This document shows positions 1-10,200 of a stretch of 52,972 nucleotides of DNA, piece by piece. The notes under the pieces are model-generated. The model ran no database searches. It saw only the letters and a program-made list of their open reading frames with translations, and was not told the DNA's origin. Source of the stretch: CAZVEE01 sp964625525 (GTDB lineage Bacteria; Pseudomonadota; Alphaproteobacteria; JAJFIK01). How positions within the stretch are numbered: the stretch's first letter is position 1; each line of letters starts with the position of its first letter. The DNA lies in NCBI GenBank assembly GCA_964625525.1, contig CAZVEE010000015.1, positions 1 to 52,972 on the forward strand, given 5' to 3'. The position numbers and the translations under genes were made by a program.

Positions 1-178
1 CAGCCCCCGCAAGCTGCCGCGTCCTGAGGCGACCACCACGGCGCAAAGGACGTGTGTCTAACCCTTTAGAGACGCGCAAAAGGGTTGCCGGTTCGTTGAC
101 TTGAGCGACTCCTTGCGCCTACCCTCGCGCTATCTGTGCTACTCTTCTAGGGTTAATCGGGGCCAGGGGAGACACCTC

Positions 179-1000
179 ATGTATTGCCAGATTTGCGGGG
201 GGACCATGACTCGGGCCGGCCAATGCATCCAGTGCGCTACTCCTCAACGGGCCAATTCGACCGGTTGGGAAGGAATCCGCCCGACCGCCGATCCGGCCGT
301 GGCCCATGCGACGCCGGTGGCGGCGGCTCCCCTTGCACGCCAGTTCGAAGCCCATGGCCATGTCTATAAGGACCCGGAAAACCTGTCCGACACCACGGAC
401 GGGTTCTTAAAAGCGCTGGCAGGCTTCACCGCCTTTGGCGCGGTGCTCACACTCGTGGGCTTGTCGGATCCGGAATATTATTACTATGGCGAGTTCTCGT
501 TCTTCATGATGATCGTGCGGGTCATCGGCCTGCCATTATGGGTGGGCGCGCTGTTCATGTGGATGCGCTGGCTCTACCGGATCAATGAGAACGCCATGGC
601 ACTCGGCGCGCGAGAGGTGCCGATCTCGCCCATGGGGACGGTGCTCTGGCACTTGATGCCGGTGGTGAATGTGGTGATGCCCTATTTCGTCGCCCGCCAG
701 ACCTGGAAGATCGCCGATAACCCGCTGGATTGGCGCAATACGGACACGCCCGCCATGATCATGGTGTGGTGGATGACCGGACTAGTGACCCTGTTCGGCC
801 AGATTTGCAGTGGTGTATTGCTCGCTGGCGATCCCGCCGGCACGAATGTGGGCATTCTGCGCGGCGCGATCATCCTGGAGCTGATCACGGCGCTTACTTA
901 CATTCTGTCGCTGATGCTGTCCGTGGAGTTGGTGAAAACGATCACCAAGGCCCAGATCGCCAGCCGGGAAGTCATCGCGGGCGCCACCCGTCAAGGCTGA
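179..1000 (+). CDS. Zinc-ribbon DUF4328 membrane protein
   Basis: Predicted inner-membrane protein of 273 residues and unknown function. Four cysteines at residues 3, 6, 16 and 19 form a CxxC-x9-CxxC zinc ribbon at the extreme N terminus. A polar Pro/Ala linker follows, then about five hydrophobic segments (roughly 75-95, 105-130, 153-175, 193-217 and 224-250). The stretch WLYRINENAMALGA and the later MPYFVARQTW resemble the DUF4328 domain. I chose the ATG at 179 because GGGGAGA lies about 8 bases upstream and the zinc ribbon begins there. A TTG at 101 would add 26 unconserved-looking residues. The gene is convergent with the ABC gene that follows. Family membership is a pattern match; the function is unknown. 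Confidence 0.8.
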   Translation: MYCQICGGTMTRAGQCIQCATPQRANSTGWEGIRPTADPAVAHATPVAAAPLARQFEAHGHVYKDPENLSDTTDGFLKALAGFTAFGAVLTLVGLSDPEYYYYGEFSFFMMIVRVIGLPLWVGALFMWMRWLYRINENAMALGAREVPISPMGTVLWHLMPVVNVVMPYFVARQTWKIADNPLDWRNTDTPAMIMVWWMTGLVTLFGQICSGVLLAGDPAGTNVGILRGAIILELITALTYILSLMLSVELVKTITKAQIASREVIAGATRQG

Positions 1001-1103
1001 CGCCGGCCCCCTCGCGCTACGTCCGCGCTCACGCCACGTCCGCCCTCGCGTGACGGTATGTCGAGTACCACGTCATGCCCTTAAAAAGGGGACTGGCGCC
1101 TTA

Positions 1104-2987
1104 TCAGCTCGCCAGCTCCTCCTCCACCAGCAGGCCCGGCGACGTATCGGACGGATCGTGCTCGGCCACCACATGGCCCGGTGCCACTTCCACCAGTTGC
1201 GGCACATATTGCACCGCGTCGGGATCGTCGATGACGCGGGACCGCAGGAAGCTGAGGCTCGCACGCGTGTCGAGCGGCGACGGCAGATCACCAGTGAGGC
1301 GGATGCGCTCTTTCTCCCGCTCCAGGCGCGGATCAGGCACCGGCACCGCAGCGATGAGCGCCTTGGTATAGGGGTGGCGCGGATCCTCGTAGATCGAATC
1401 CCGATCCGCCAACTCCACCACCCGGCCCAGATAGAGCACCATGATGCGGTGACTCACTTGGCGCACCACCGCCAGGTCATGGCTGATGAACAGCATGGAC
1501 AGCCCGAACTCTGCCTGGAGATTGAGCAACAGGTCGATGATCTGAGATTGGATCGACACGTCGAGCGCGCTCGTCGCCTCATCGCAGATGATGAGTTTCG
1601 GCCGCATGACCATGGCCCGGGCGATGCCGACGCGCTGGTTCTGACCGCCGGAGAACTCATGCGGATAGCGGTTGAGCCAATTGGGGTCGAGGCCGACCTT
1701 GGCCATCATCTCCCGCACGCGGGCGCGGATATCCTCATTCGACAGATGCGGACAGTGCGTTTGCAGCGGCTCAGCGATGCTCTCGCCGATGGTCATGCGC
1801 GGATCGAGGCTCGCCAGCGGATCCTGGAACACCACCTGAAAATCGGAGCGGATTTTCCGCAACCCGCTTTCGCTCAAGTCCAAAAGATCCCGCCCGAACC
1901 AGACGGCCTGACCGTCATGGGCCTCGACCAAGCGCAGCACGGCGCGGGCCAGAGTGGATTTACCACACCCGGATTCCCCCACAATGCCGAGGGTCTCGCC
2001 TTCGCGCAGTTGGAACGACACCCCATCCACAGCCCGTAAGGGCTTGTAGCGAGGAATGATCACGCCCCCAGCGCTCACCGGGAAATGCACTTTCAGGTCC
2101 GACACGTCGAGAATAGTGGTCTCACGCTGTTCCGGTGTCAGCTTACGGACTGTCGCATGACCTTCCCGCTCCGCAGCATCGATGCGCGGCATGGCATCAA
2201 GCAGCATTTGCGTATAGTCATGACGCGGTCGATAGAAGATATCGTCCGTACTGCCCTCTTCCACGAACTCGCCGTAGCGCATCACCTGGATGCGATCGCA
2301 CATGCCCGCCACCACGCCCATATCGTGGGTGATCAGACAAATGGCGGTGTCGAATTCCTGTTTCAGGTCGCGCATCATATCAAGGATCTGCGCCTGCACG
2401 GTCACATCAAGCGCCGTGGTCGGCTCATCCGCGATGAGCAGATCCGGGTTATTCAACAGCGCCATGGCAATGATGATGCGTTGACGCATCCCGCCCGACA
2501 ATTCATGCGGATACTGACGCATCCGCCGAGCGCCCTCGGGAATGCGCACCAGATCCAGCATCTCCAGGCAGCGCTTTTGCGCATCCGCCTGACTGATCGC
2601 ATTGTGCTGCACCAGCACTTCCGAGAGCTGATCCCCGATGCGCATATGCGGCGTGAGCGAGGTCAGCGGATCTTGAAAGATCATGGTCATCCGCGAGCCG
2701 CGAATGGTGTTGAGCTGGCGGCGCGACATCTTCAACAGGTCCTGACCGCGATAGCGGATCGCACCGGACACGGTGCCGTTCGATGCCAGCAGCCCCATGG
2801 CGGCCATGAAGGTCTGGCTCTTGCCCGAGCCGGACTCCCCCACAACGCCGACGACTTCGCCTTTGTTGACCGCAAAACTGACGCCCTTAACCGCGTGCAC
2901 CGGCCCATCCGGCGTGTCGAAGCGGATCTGGACATTGTCGAATTCGAGAACCGGTCCGGTCTCGTTGAAAGCCGTGTCTGCGGTCAC
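1104..2987 (-). CDS. Peptide ABC transporter, fused double ATPase
   Basis: Cytoplasmic ATPase of 627 residues that would energise uptake of di- or oligopeptides. Two complete ABC cassettes are joined in one chain, as in YejF-type proteins. The first has Walker A GESGSGKS (50-57), signature LSGGMRQR and Walker B LLIADEPT. The second has GESGCGKS near residue 340, signature FSGGQNQR and LIICDEAT. Each cassette has the oligopeptide-type C-terminal extension (DDIFYRPRHDYTQMLL and SIYEDPRHPYTKALI). The start is GTG at 2987 with GGAGG nine bases upstream. No permease genes are adjacent; a peptide-binding lipoprotein lies 2.2 kb away on the other strand, so partner permeases must be elsewhere if the system is complete. 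Confidence 0.93.
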   Translation of the reverse strand: MTADTAFNETGPVLEFDNVQIRFDTPDGPVHAVKGVSFAVNKGEVVGVVGESGSGKSQTFMAAMGLLASNGTVSGAIRYRGQDLLKMSRRQLNTIRGSRMTMIFQDPLTSLTPHMRIGDQLSEVLVQHNAISQADAQKRCLEMLDLVRIPEGARRMRQYPHELSGGMRQRIIIAMALLNNPDLLIADEPTTALDVTVQAQILDMMRDLKQEFDTAICLITHDMGVVAGMCDRIQVMRYGEFVEEGSTDDIFYRPRHDYTQMLLDAMPRIDAAEREGHATVRKLTPEQRETTILDVSDLKVHFPVSAGGVIIPRYKPLRAVDGVSFQLREGETLGIVGESGCGKSTLARAVLRLVEAHDGQAVWFGRDLLDLSESGLRKIRSDFQVVFQDPLASLDPRMTIGESIAEPLQTHCPHLSNEDIRARVREMMAKVGLDPNWLNRYPHEFSGGQNQRVGIARAMVMRPKLIICDEATSALDVSIQSQIIDLLLNLQAEFGLSMLFISHDLAVVRQVSHRIMVLYLGRVVELADRDSIYEDPRHPYTKALIAAVPVPDPRLEREKERIRLTGDLPSPLDTRASLSFLRSRVIDDPDAVQYVPQLVEVAPGHVVAEHDPSDTSPGLLVEEELAS

Positions 2988-3046
2988 CTGGACTTGCCTC
3001 CGCCTGAGGTCATAAACACCAAATCATCTGCTCACCGAGGGCCGGC

Positions 3047-4048
3047 TCAGCGCACCCGCTCCACGCGGATCGCCCGGCCACGCCCCTCCAGGCGCATGAA
3101 AAAGGCACCCAGCGCGCCGCGCTCAATGACCACGCTGTCTGGGCCGCCGCGCGGCGCCAGGACGCGGGAGCTGTCTTGCTGCCGCCAGAGGTGGCCGTTT
3201 TCGAGCACCACAAAGTATTTGCCCGCATTGTTGCGGCCGGCACGGGTGACCGGCGCGGTGATGCGGTCAATCTCCTCGCCTCGGAACACCGCTTCCATGT
3301 CGATATCCCGCGTGATCTCAACCACCGCATCATCGGGTAGGTCACGGGCACCGAACAGTTCGGGAATGGTCTCGGGCAAACGATTGGCAAAGGGCAGGCT
3401 CAGCCCACTGAAGAACCCTTCCCGTTCCTCAGACCGCCGGGCCCGCTCTTCTGCTTCGCGGGCGCGGTCCTCGGCTTCGGCGGCACGGGTGCGCGCCTGG
3501 CGGGCCTCTTCCTCGGCCCGTGCAAGGGCCTCGGCGGTGGCCGGTTCCGTCGCCGCGGCTTGCGCCGCGCGTTCAGCGGCTTCGATTTCGGCCTGGCGGG
3601 CCACAATTTCCGCCTGACGGGCGGCAAGCTCAGCCTCGCGCGCGGCCAACTCTGCCTGGCGTTCGGCGAGCGCCTGGGATTGTTCCGCCTCACGGCGTGC
3701 GCGCTCGGCCAACTCTGCCTGGTGGTCGGAGAGCACCTGGGCTTGTTCCGCCTCAAGGCGTGCGCGCTCGGTCGCCGCGGCCTGAGCGGCCTGCGCCGTA
3801 TCGTGCGTCTCTTCCATGAAGCGCTCGAACGCCGCCATCGCATTGCCGCCATCGCGAATGGCCGCCGTCACAACGTCGAAACACGCCAGGCGCCGCTCAT
3901 TTTCGGTAATCTCGGCACAGGCGGTGAACGCCGCCGCGCTGTTCTGGTCCGCCACGGCTGGTGCACTCCACGTCAATGCACTGAGCGTCAATGCCGCCCA
4001 TACCGTGGTCGTGCGCACCATGGTCATTTGCTTCGAGGACCCCGCCAT
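3047..4048 (-). CDS. Secreted coiled-coil protein, function unknown
   Basis: Predicted exported protein of 333 residues; not recognised as a named family. A signal peptide covers about residues 1-33 and ends near SAPAVADQ. The mature N terminus has a CAEITENERRLACFD segment, a pattern of two cysteines around an RLxCxD core seen in several envelope-associated proteins. Residues about 80-210 are a long Ala/Glu/Arg heptad-like coiled coil with internal near-repeats (AEQ, AERQAEL, AARQAEI). The C-terminal ~100 residues look globular and contain ENGHLWRQQDSS. The ATG at 4048 follows AAGGAAGAGG; an ATG at 4081 is less likely. It ends 59 bases before the peptide ATPase gene on the same strand, so co-transcription is possible. 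Confidence 0.75.
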   Translation of the reverse strand: MAGSSKQMTMVRTTTVWAALTLSALTWSAPAVADQNSAAAFTACAEITENERRLACFDVVTAAIRDGGNAMAAFERFMEETHDTAQAAQAAATERARLEAEQAQVLSDHQAELAERARREAEQSQALAERQAELAAREAELAARQAEIVARQAEIEAAERAAQAAATEPATAEALARAEEEARQARTRAAEAEDRAREAEERARRSEEREGFFSGLSLPFANRLPETIPELFGARDLPDDAVVEITRDIDMEAVFRGEEIDRITAPVTRAGRNNAGKYFVVLENGHLWRQQDSSRVLAPRGGPDSVVIERGALGAFFMRLEGRGRAIRVERVR

Positions 4049-4131
4049 CGTGCCTCTTCCTTCTTTTCGTGCATGCTCCACTCGCGCCGTAGCGCATCAC
4101 GCATGCAGGCTTTCATCTCGGTCTTGCGATC

Positions 4132-4914
4132 TCAAAAGACGTGACGTGGCACCAGTCGCTCGGTGCGCGGACGAAGCCCACCATGGCTTTGCTCCGGGCG
4201 CGGCACCGGCCGCACGGAGGGCACACCCAGCCCGTCTTCACAGTCACCCTGCGCGTGCTGACGATCTACGATGACGCCACCGGCGGCACGATGTAAGACC
4301 CGTTCAGCCTGACGTTCCGTGCGCTGCCGGATGACTTCCGCACGCTCCGCCATCCGTGCGCGCCGCTCCGCCAGACGCAAAGCCCGCCGCTCGGCCCGCG
4401 CGGCGTCTCTGCGGGCTTGACGCTCGGCGCGCTGGGCCGCCCGTTCCTGCCGGTGCGCCGCCCGCTGGACCCGGTGCGCGTGCAGGATCGCGGCCCGTTC
4501 CGCAGAACCCACCGCGCGCCGGATCTGCTCACCGGCGCGCTCCATTTCCGTGTTTATGTGCTGCTGGGCCTCACGCACCGCGCGCGCCGCCTCACGGCGC
4601 GCCTCGGCCACCGCCCGTTCGATCTCCGCGCGCAGCCGCGCTTGGACCGCTTCCCGGCGTTCCTCGCGGGCCGCCTCGGCCACCACGTGATCGACAGGCT
4701 TGCCCACCGAGCGCGGCTGTGCATCCACGCACACCTGCTCCCCGGCCACCGCGCAGCGCGGCTCCAGCTCGGCGCGCAGGCTGGCCCCTTGCACCGGTCC
4801 AACCGCCAGACTCAGCAGCAGGCCCACGGACACGGGTAGCAGCCGGCGCAGCTGCATCAAGTCCGCACGCCCCATGGCGCCGGTCATCATGGTCCCGCTC
4901 GTCATGCCCCACAT
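4132..4914 (-). CDS. Ala/Arg-rich secreted coiled-coil protein
   Basis: Hypothetical protein of about 260 residues. A hydrophobic signal-like segment (LLPVSVGLLLSLAVGPVQGA) lies about residues 24-43. It is followed by a short cysteine-containing stretch (PRCAVAGEQVCVD), then roughly 150 residues made almost only of Ala, Arg, Glu and Gln with strong helix and coiled-coil character. The start is uncertain: ATG 4914 has AAAGGA at suitable distance, while ATG 4857 would place the signal peptide at the very N terminus. It lies upstream of, and on the same strand as, the other coiled-coil protein. The low-complexity composition means the reading frame is supported mainly by the signal peptide and context, so confidence is moderate. 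Confidence 0.55.
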   Translation of the reverse strand: MWGMTSGTMMTGAMGRADLMQLRRLLPVSVGLLLSLAVGPVQGASLRAELEPRCAVAGEQVCVDAQPRSVGKPVDHVVAEAAREERREAVQARLRAEIERAVAEARREAARAVREAQQHINTEMERAGEQIRRAVGSAERAAILHAHRVQRAAHRQERAAQRAERQARRDAARAERRALRLAERRARMAERAEVIRQRTERQAERVLHRAAGGVIVDRQHAQGDCEDGLGVPSVRPVPRPEQSHGGLRPRTERLVPRHVF

Positions 4915-5153
4915 CGCGTTTGGTCCTTTGCAACGCGTTGCGCTCACGGGTTGGGCACCACTGCCGTATTGATCATTGGCATACGGTCGGGCCAGCCCGT
5001 GGCTTCCTTTGGGCCATAGTGCCTCATCCCCCGTCGCGCCGCAAAGCCTGTGGTGCTTTCGTGACCGGGCCAGCACGGGTAAGCTGCGTCTCACGCAAGA
5101 GAATGACCCCTGGCGGAATGCTCCCGTAAATCTGGCAACCAAAGGAGAGACTG

Positions 5154-6866
5154 ATGGCGTTAGAGGACACTCGAAAGACCTGGTGGGGCGCCCTGCGGCC
5201 CCTGCTGCTGGCCTCTGGGCTGGCCTTGGGCCTTGCGGCCTGTGGCGATACAAGCGAGACCCCATCCGAGGATGGCTCTAGCACCGACGCCGCCACCACG
5301 GAAGCGGGCGATGACTATGTCATTTACCACCGCGGCAATTTCGCCGAACCGTCCTCGCTCGATCCTCACCGCATCAGCGGCACCTGGGAAAGCCATATCG
5401 GACGCGACCTGTTTTTGGGCCTGATGACCGACAATGCCGGCGGGGAAGCGGTGTTTGGCGCCGCAGAATCTTTCGAAACCGCGCCCGATGGCTTGTCCTG
5501 GACGTTCACCATTCGTGAGGGCCACACCTGGTCCGACGGCACGCCGGTGACCGCGCATGATTTCGTCTACGCGTATCAGCGCATTCTGAACCCGCTCACG
5601 GGCGCGGAATATGCCGCGATCCTCTATCCGATCAAGAACGCCAATCCGGTGAATTTCGGCGAAGTCCCGGTGGAAGAGCTGGGTGTGCGCGCCGTGGATG
5701 ATCGCACCCTGGAAATCCAGCTGGAGTATCCCGCCCCGTTCCTGCCGGAAATGCTGACCCACCAGGCCCTGTTCCCGGTTCCCAAGCACTTGCTGGAAAG
5801 CGTCGGCTCTGACTGGGTGCGCGCTGGCACCATGGTGTCGAACGGCCCCTACACCCTGGCCGAGTGGCGGCCCAATGATTACGTGCGATTGGTCAAGAAC
5901 CCGCTCTTCTACGACGCGGAAAACGTGGCCATCGACGAAGTGCGCTACTACCCGACGGACAATACCCCGGCGGCGCTGCGCCGCTTCCGCGCGGGCGAGC
6001 TGGATTCCAACAATGATTTCCCGATCCAGCAATATGACTGGCTGCGCGAAAACCTGCCCGACGAGACGCGGGTGCACCCCTACATCGCCACCAACTACGT
6101 GATCTTCAACACCGAGCGCGAGCCCTTCACCAACCGGGACATCCGCATGGCCATGGCCATGGCCATCGACCGCACCATCATCGCGCGCGACATCATGCGC
6201 ACGGGCCAGGAACCGGCCTATGCGCTGGTGCCCCCGGGGATCCGCAATTATCCCCGCAGTGCTCAGATGGCGTTCGCCGAGCTGACCATGGAGGAGCGTA
6301 AGGTCGAGGCGCTCAACCTGATGCGCGGCGCCGGTTACGGGGACATGGACGGTGACGGCACCTGCGACACGCCGCTCGAAATCGTCTACCGCCACCGGGA
6401 AGGCACCGATAATCGCCGTCGCGCGGTAGCGGTTGCGGCCATGTGGAAGGAGATCTGCGTCGAGGCGCAGCTCATCAACACCGAGGTGAAAACCCATTAT
6501 CAGGATCTGCGGACCGGCAACTTCCTCGTCGGCGATGCCGGCTGGGTGGCCGATTACAACGACGCCAAGAACTACCTGTTCCTGCTGGAATCGGAGACGG
6601 GCCAGCTTAACTACGGCAATTACAACAATCCGGAATACGACGCGCTCCTGGCCCAGGCCGACCAGACCCTCGATATCGAGGCGCGCGGCGACCTCTTGAG
6701 CCAGGCGGAGCAGATCATGCTCAATGACGCGCCGCTGATCCCCGTTCTCTTCGACACGTCCCGCAACCTGGTGGGTCAGCATGTCGAGGGCTTCGTGGAC
6801 AACCCCAATGACTATCACCCGACCCGCTATATGCGGATCAACGAAGAGAAGCGCGCGCGCCGTTAA
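5154..6866 (+). CDS. Peptide ABC transporter substrate-binding lipoprotein (OppA-like)
   Basis: Periplasmic solute-binding protein (SBP_bac_5 family) of 570 residues, expected to capture oligopeptides and deliver them to an ABC permease. A lipoprotein signal is clear: a hydrophobic segment followed by the lipobox LAAC near residues 23-26, so it should be membrane-anchored. Family signatures include EPSSLDPHRISGTWE, the DGLSWTFTIREGHTWSDG segment and VTAHDFVYAYQRIL. GTMVSNGPYTLAEW is the hinge-region motif. AAGGAGAG sits about 7 bases before ATG 5154. No permease lies beside it. The fused double ATPase at 1104-2987 is a plausible partner but is separated by two divergent genes. Confidence 0.94.
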   Translation: MALEDTRKTWWGALRPLLLASGLALGLAACGDTSETPSEDGSSTDAATTEAGDDYVIYHRGNFAEPSSLDPHRISGTWESHIGRDLFLGLMTDNAGGEAVFGAAESFETAPDGLSWTFTIREGHTWSDGTPVTAHDFVYAYQRILNPLTGAEYAAILYPIKNANPVNFGEVPVEELGVRAVDDRTLEIQLEYPAPFLPEMLTHQALFPVPKHLLESVGSDWVRAGTMVSNGPYTLAEWRPNDYVRLVKNPLFYDAENVAIDEVRYYPTDNTPAALRRFRAGELDSNNDFPIQQYDWLRENLPDETRVHPYIATNYVIFNTEREPFTNRDIRMAMAMAIDRTIIARDIMRTGQEPAYALVPPGIRNYPRSAQMAFAELTMEERKVEALNLMRGAGYGDMDGDGTCDTPLEIVYRHREGTDNRRRAVAVAAMWKEICVEAQLINTEVKTHYQDLRTGNFLVGDAGWVADYNDAKNYLFLLESETGQLNYGNYNNPEYDALLAQADQTLDIEARGDLLSQAEQIMLNDAPLIPVLFDTSRNLVGQHVEGFVDNPNDYHPTRYMRINEEKRARR

Positions 6867-6899
6867 GCGCTCGCACAACGCCTCTTCACCGACAACGCA

Positions 6900-6924
6900 A
6901 CGGGCGCCCGCCATGGGCGCCCGT
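6900..6924 (+). terminator. Terminator-like hairpin after peptide-binding protein
   Basis: A perfect 10-base-pair inverted repeat, ACGGGCGCCC / GGGCGCCCGT with a 5-base loop, begins 33 bases after the stop codon of the peptide-binding lipoprotein. The following sequence is TCGCATTTCG rather than a true U-run, so this is a weak intrinsic terminator or a 3' stabilising stem. Confidence 0.55.
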
Positions 6925-7114
6925 TCGCATTTCGGGTTGTGGCGGCCTGTTCACCACGCGCAAGGGCACCATTTGCCGAGCCTCGCCGGCGCTTCGTCGC
7001 AGACGTCGCCTTCGGTCTTACGCATCGACCGGATCGTCATTCAAAGGGCTGTGGTGGATTTGTCACAAGGGCTGACTTTGAGTAACGAAACCATCCGGGC
7101 GGGGTAATTGAAAA

Positions 7115-7143
7115 TTGACGGGATTATGACGCGCCCCCTACCC
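7115..7143 (+). promoter_or_regulatory. Possible housekeeping promoter for TonB receptor
   Basis: TTGACGG at 7115-7121 matches the alphaproteobacterial housekeeping -35 consensus well. A CCTACCCT sequence about 15-17 bases downstream is only a loose match to the -10 element. It lies about 150 bases before the receptor start, leaving a long leader. This is a weak prediction made by eye. Confidence 0.28.
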
Positions 7144-7289
7144 TGAACGACAAGGGTGTGAGAGGGCTGTTTGGGGACAAAACCACACATTCTCTGAAAG
7201 CCTTTAGCACTGCCGATCTGCTGACACCGCAAAAGCGGGCAGTGGGGCGGGTGCCCTAGTGTGGATGCGATAACGAATTGGGGTTGAAC

Positions 7290-10200
7290 ATGACGAGCTC
7301 GTGGCTCAAAGAGCAGTTGCTCTGCTCAACTGTGATTGCTGGCTTTGCCGCTGCTTTCACGATCTCTGCGCCGATTGCGGCATATGCCCAGGACGACGAT
7401 GTCGAAGTCGAAGCCGAAGATCAGGATCTGGGCGACGCCGATGAGGCTGATGAAGAAGATCGTCTTACGGTCACCGGGTCGCGTATCCGTCGCGACTCCT
7501 TCACCAGCACAGCGCCGCTGCAGGTCATTGACTCCGAGACGATCGCCGAATCGGGCCTCGTGGACATCGGCCAGATCCTGCAGTCCACCACGGTGGTGCA
7601 GGGTGTGCAGCTCGACCAGCAGGTGAACTCGCAGTTTGTGACCGACGCTGGTCCCGGTGGTCAGACCGTTTCCCTGCGTGGTCTGGGTGAAGAGCGGACG
7701 CTCGTGCTTATCAACGGTCGCCGTTTCGCACCCGCCGGTGTGGAAGGCGCGCCGTCCGTGCCGGACATCTCTCTGATCCCGTCCTCCATGATCGACCGCG
7801 TCGACATCCTGCTCGACGGCGCCTCCTCCGTGTACGGCTCTGACGCCGTGGCGGGTGTGGTGAACCTGGTGCTGCGTGACGAGTTCGAAGGGATCTCTCT
7901 GGAAGCATTCCGCTCCTTCCCGACGGAAGAAGGCGGCGATGAAGAGCAGTATACCTTCCTCGCCGGCGCTTCGAGCGATCGGGGCCGGTTCCTTGTCGGT
8001 GCGGAATACTTCCGTCAGGAAGAAATCCGTGGTGACAGCCGCGACTGGATGTTCGCCTTTGACGAAGATCTGGGCCGCAATATCGCCGGCGGTATCGACT
8101 TGATTCCCGGCGAAAACGGGGGGACGTCGCGCATTGCCGGTACCACCAGCGGGGACCAGAAATTCATTGCCTCGCCCTTTGGCATCCTAACGGCAGATAT
8201 CGGCGCCGGTCCGGCCTTCGGTCTGCCGGAATTCACTGGCTTCCAGCAGTGGGGCGGCACGACGGAAGAACTGTTTGCCGGGACGCGGGAACTGAACGAA
8301 GACGAACAGATCACGCCGTCCTTCGCGCTGTTCAGTCTCTACGCCAAGGGCGATTACGATCTGGACAATTTCATTCCGGGCTCGAATATGTTCTTCGAGT
8401 TCTCCATGTCCAATCGTCAGACCAACTTCCAGAGTGGTTACACGATCATCGACGTGGCCCTGGAGGCGGACAATCCCTTCAACATCTTCACGCCGTTTGG
8501 TGGGACCACGAACAGCACACTGCGTCCAGGCCGCCCGTGGCGCGACGAGTTGGATGTCGAGCTGACCCAGTACCGCACCTTTGCAGGTCTCGAGGGTGAT
8601 CTCGGATTTGTCGGCCTAAACCGCTGGGATTACGAGCTGTTCGCTGGCTATACCCGCAGCCAGGGTTACTCCTCGCGCACCGTGGTGCGGGAAGAAGCGC
8701 TGATCCGCTCCCTGCAAACGGAAATCGATCCGGCCACCGGCACTGTGGTTTGCTCCGACGTGCCGAACCCAAGCGCTCCGTTCACGCCGGGCGAAACACT
8801 GGAGCCCTGCATCCCGTTCAACCCGTTCGATCTCGGCCTGTGGCCGGTGGACGGCTCTGCGCCCCGCGCGTCGGATGAGCGTCTGGTCGACTATCTGCGC
8901 GGCGTGCGGACATCCACAACCTTCGTGGATCAGTGGCTCGTGGGCGGTTTTGCGACAGGCCCGCTCATTGACCTCCCCTATGGCGAGCTGAGCAGTGCCG
9001 TTGGCTTTGAGTGGCGGGAAGACTCCATCGACACGCGCTCTGATGACGTTACCGCCCGCGGCCTTGGCTCTGGCTTCTTCCTGGACCGCCCGACCGTGGG
9101 TCGCGTGGAATTGTGGGAAGTGTTCGGGGAATTCGTCATTCCGCTGGTGAAAGGTGAGCCTTTTATCTATGACCTGGAAATGGAATTCGCGGGCCGTCTG
9201 ACCCATCACGAGTTCTACGGTCGAAACTCGACCTACTCCGCAAAGCTGCGTTATGCGCCGACCGACTTCCTGACCTTCCGCGGCACTTACGGGACGTCGT
9301 TCCGGGCGCCGAACCTGCGGGAGCTGTTCCTGGCCGGTCAGTCGGGCTTTGCCAACGTAAACGACCCCTGTGAAGTCCCTAACTTCGCTCAGATTGATAC
9401 GGATGGCGACGGCCAGCTCGACACTTATGATCCGGGCGAGAACAACGAAAATGACGGTCGTTCCGAGCAGATCCTGAATAACTGCCGCGCCGAGGGTCTT
9501 GATCCGCTGAGCCTCGCCATCGGCATCAACACAGGCAATGTGGAGACCTTCAGCGCCGGTAACACCGACCTGGATCCCGAGACCTCTGAATCTTGGTCTG
9601 CCGGCTTCGTGTTCGAGCAACCCTTCGTGGACTGGATCGATGCCCGTCTCGGCTTCACCTACTGGAACATTGACATCGAGGGGTCTGTGTTCGAGCCGTC
9701 GGCGAACTTCCTGGTCAACGAGTGTTACGAGTCGCCAAACTTCCCGGACGATCCGTTCTGTACCCGTCGTCAGCGGGACCCGAATACGGGCTTCCTGTCG
9801 GAAGTGGACGCAACGCCGTTCAACATCGCGGAAGAGAACGCTGCTGGCTTTGACGTCAATCTGTTCTTGGGTGGTGATGTGCCGCTCTACTTCGTCGACG
9901 AGACCGTGCGGGTCGAACTCGATCTGGTGAGCACCTACACCGAAGAAGTTAGCACACTGATCGAACTGGCCGGCACGTCTGACTTCGAGAATGACGCTGG
10001 TGACATCGGTAACCCGCGCTGGCGTGGTACGGGTACAGCCCGTGTGATCTACGGATCCGACTTCGGTGACTGGACCCTGTTCTTCCGCAGCCGGTTCATT
10101 GACGGTCAAGTCGCTAAGGATGCCGGCGATCGTCCGGGTAACTGCTTCCAGCCGGGTATCGATCTGGAGTTCGAGCCCTGCTATTCGATCCCGGATGTCT

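Larger units (their letters stand above)
6867..7289. other. Intergenic region between oppA-like gene and TonB receptor
   Basis: No coding sequence of conviction is present in these 423 bases. It contains a terminator-like hairpin just after the binding-protein gene and a possible promoter about 150 bases before the receptor gene. The remainder, about 6930-7100, shows nothing I can name. The AT-richer stretch near 7040-7130 stands out from the GC-rich surroundings and is where the receptor promoter most likely lies. Confidence 0.6.

Noticed and set aside
2085..3617. 510-codon plus-strand frame over the ABC ATPase and coiled-coil genes
   Set aside because: It is a shadow of two minus-strand genes, with an Arg/Ser/Ala low-complexity tail from coiled-coil codons read in reverse.
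5160..6914. Long antisense frame (584 codons) on the minus strand over the OppA-like gene
   Set aside because: High-GC third-position effect; no signal peptide, domains or ribosome site, whereas the plus-strand protein is clearly a peptide-binding lipoprotein.
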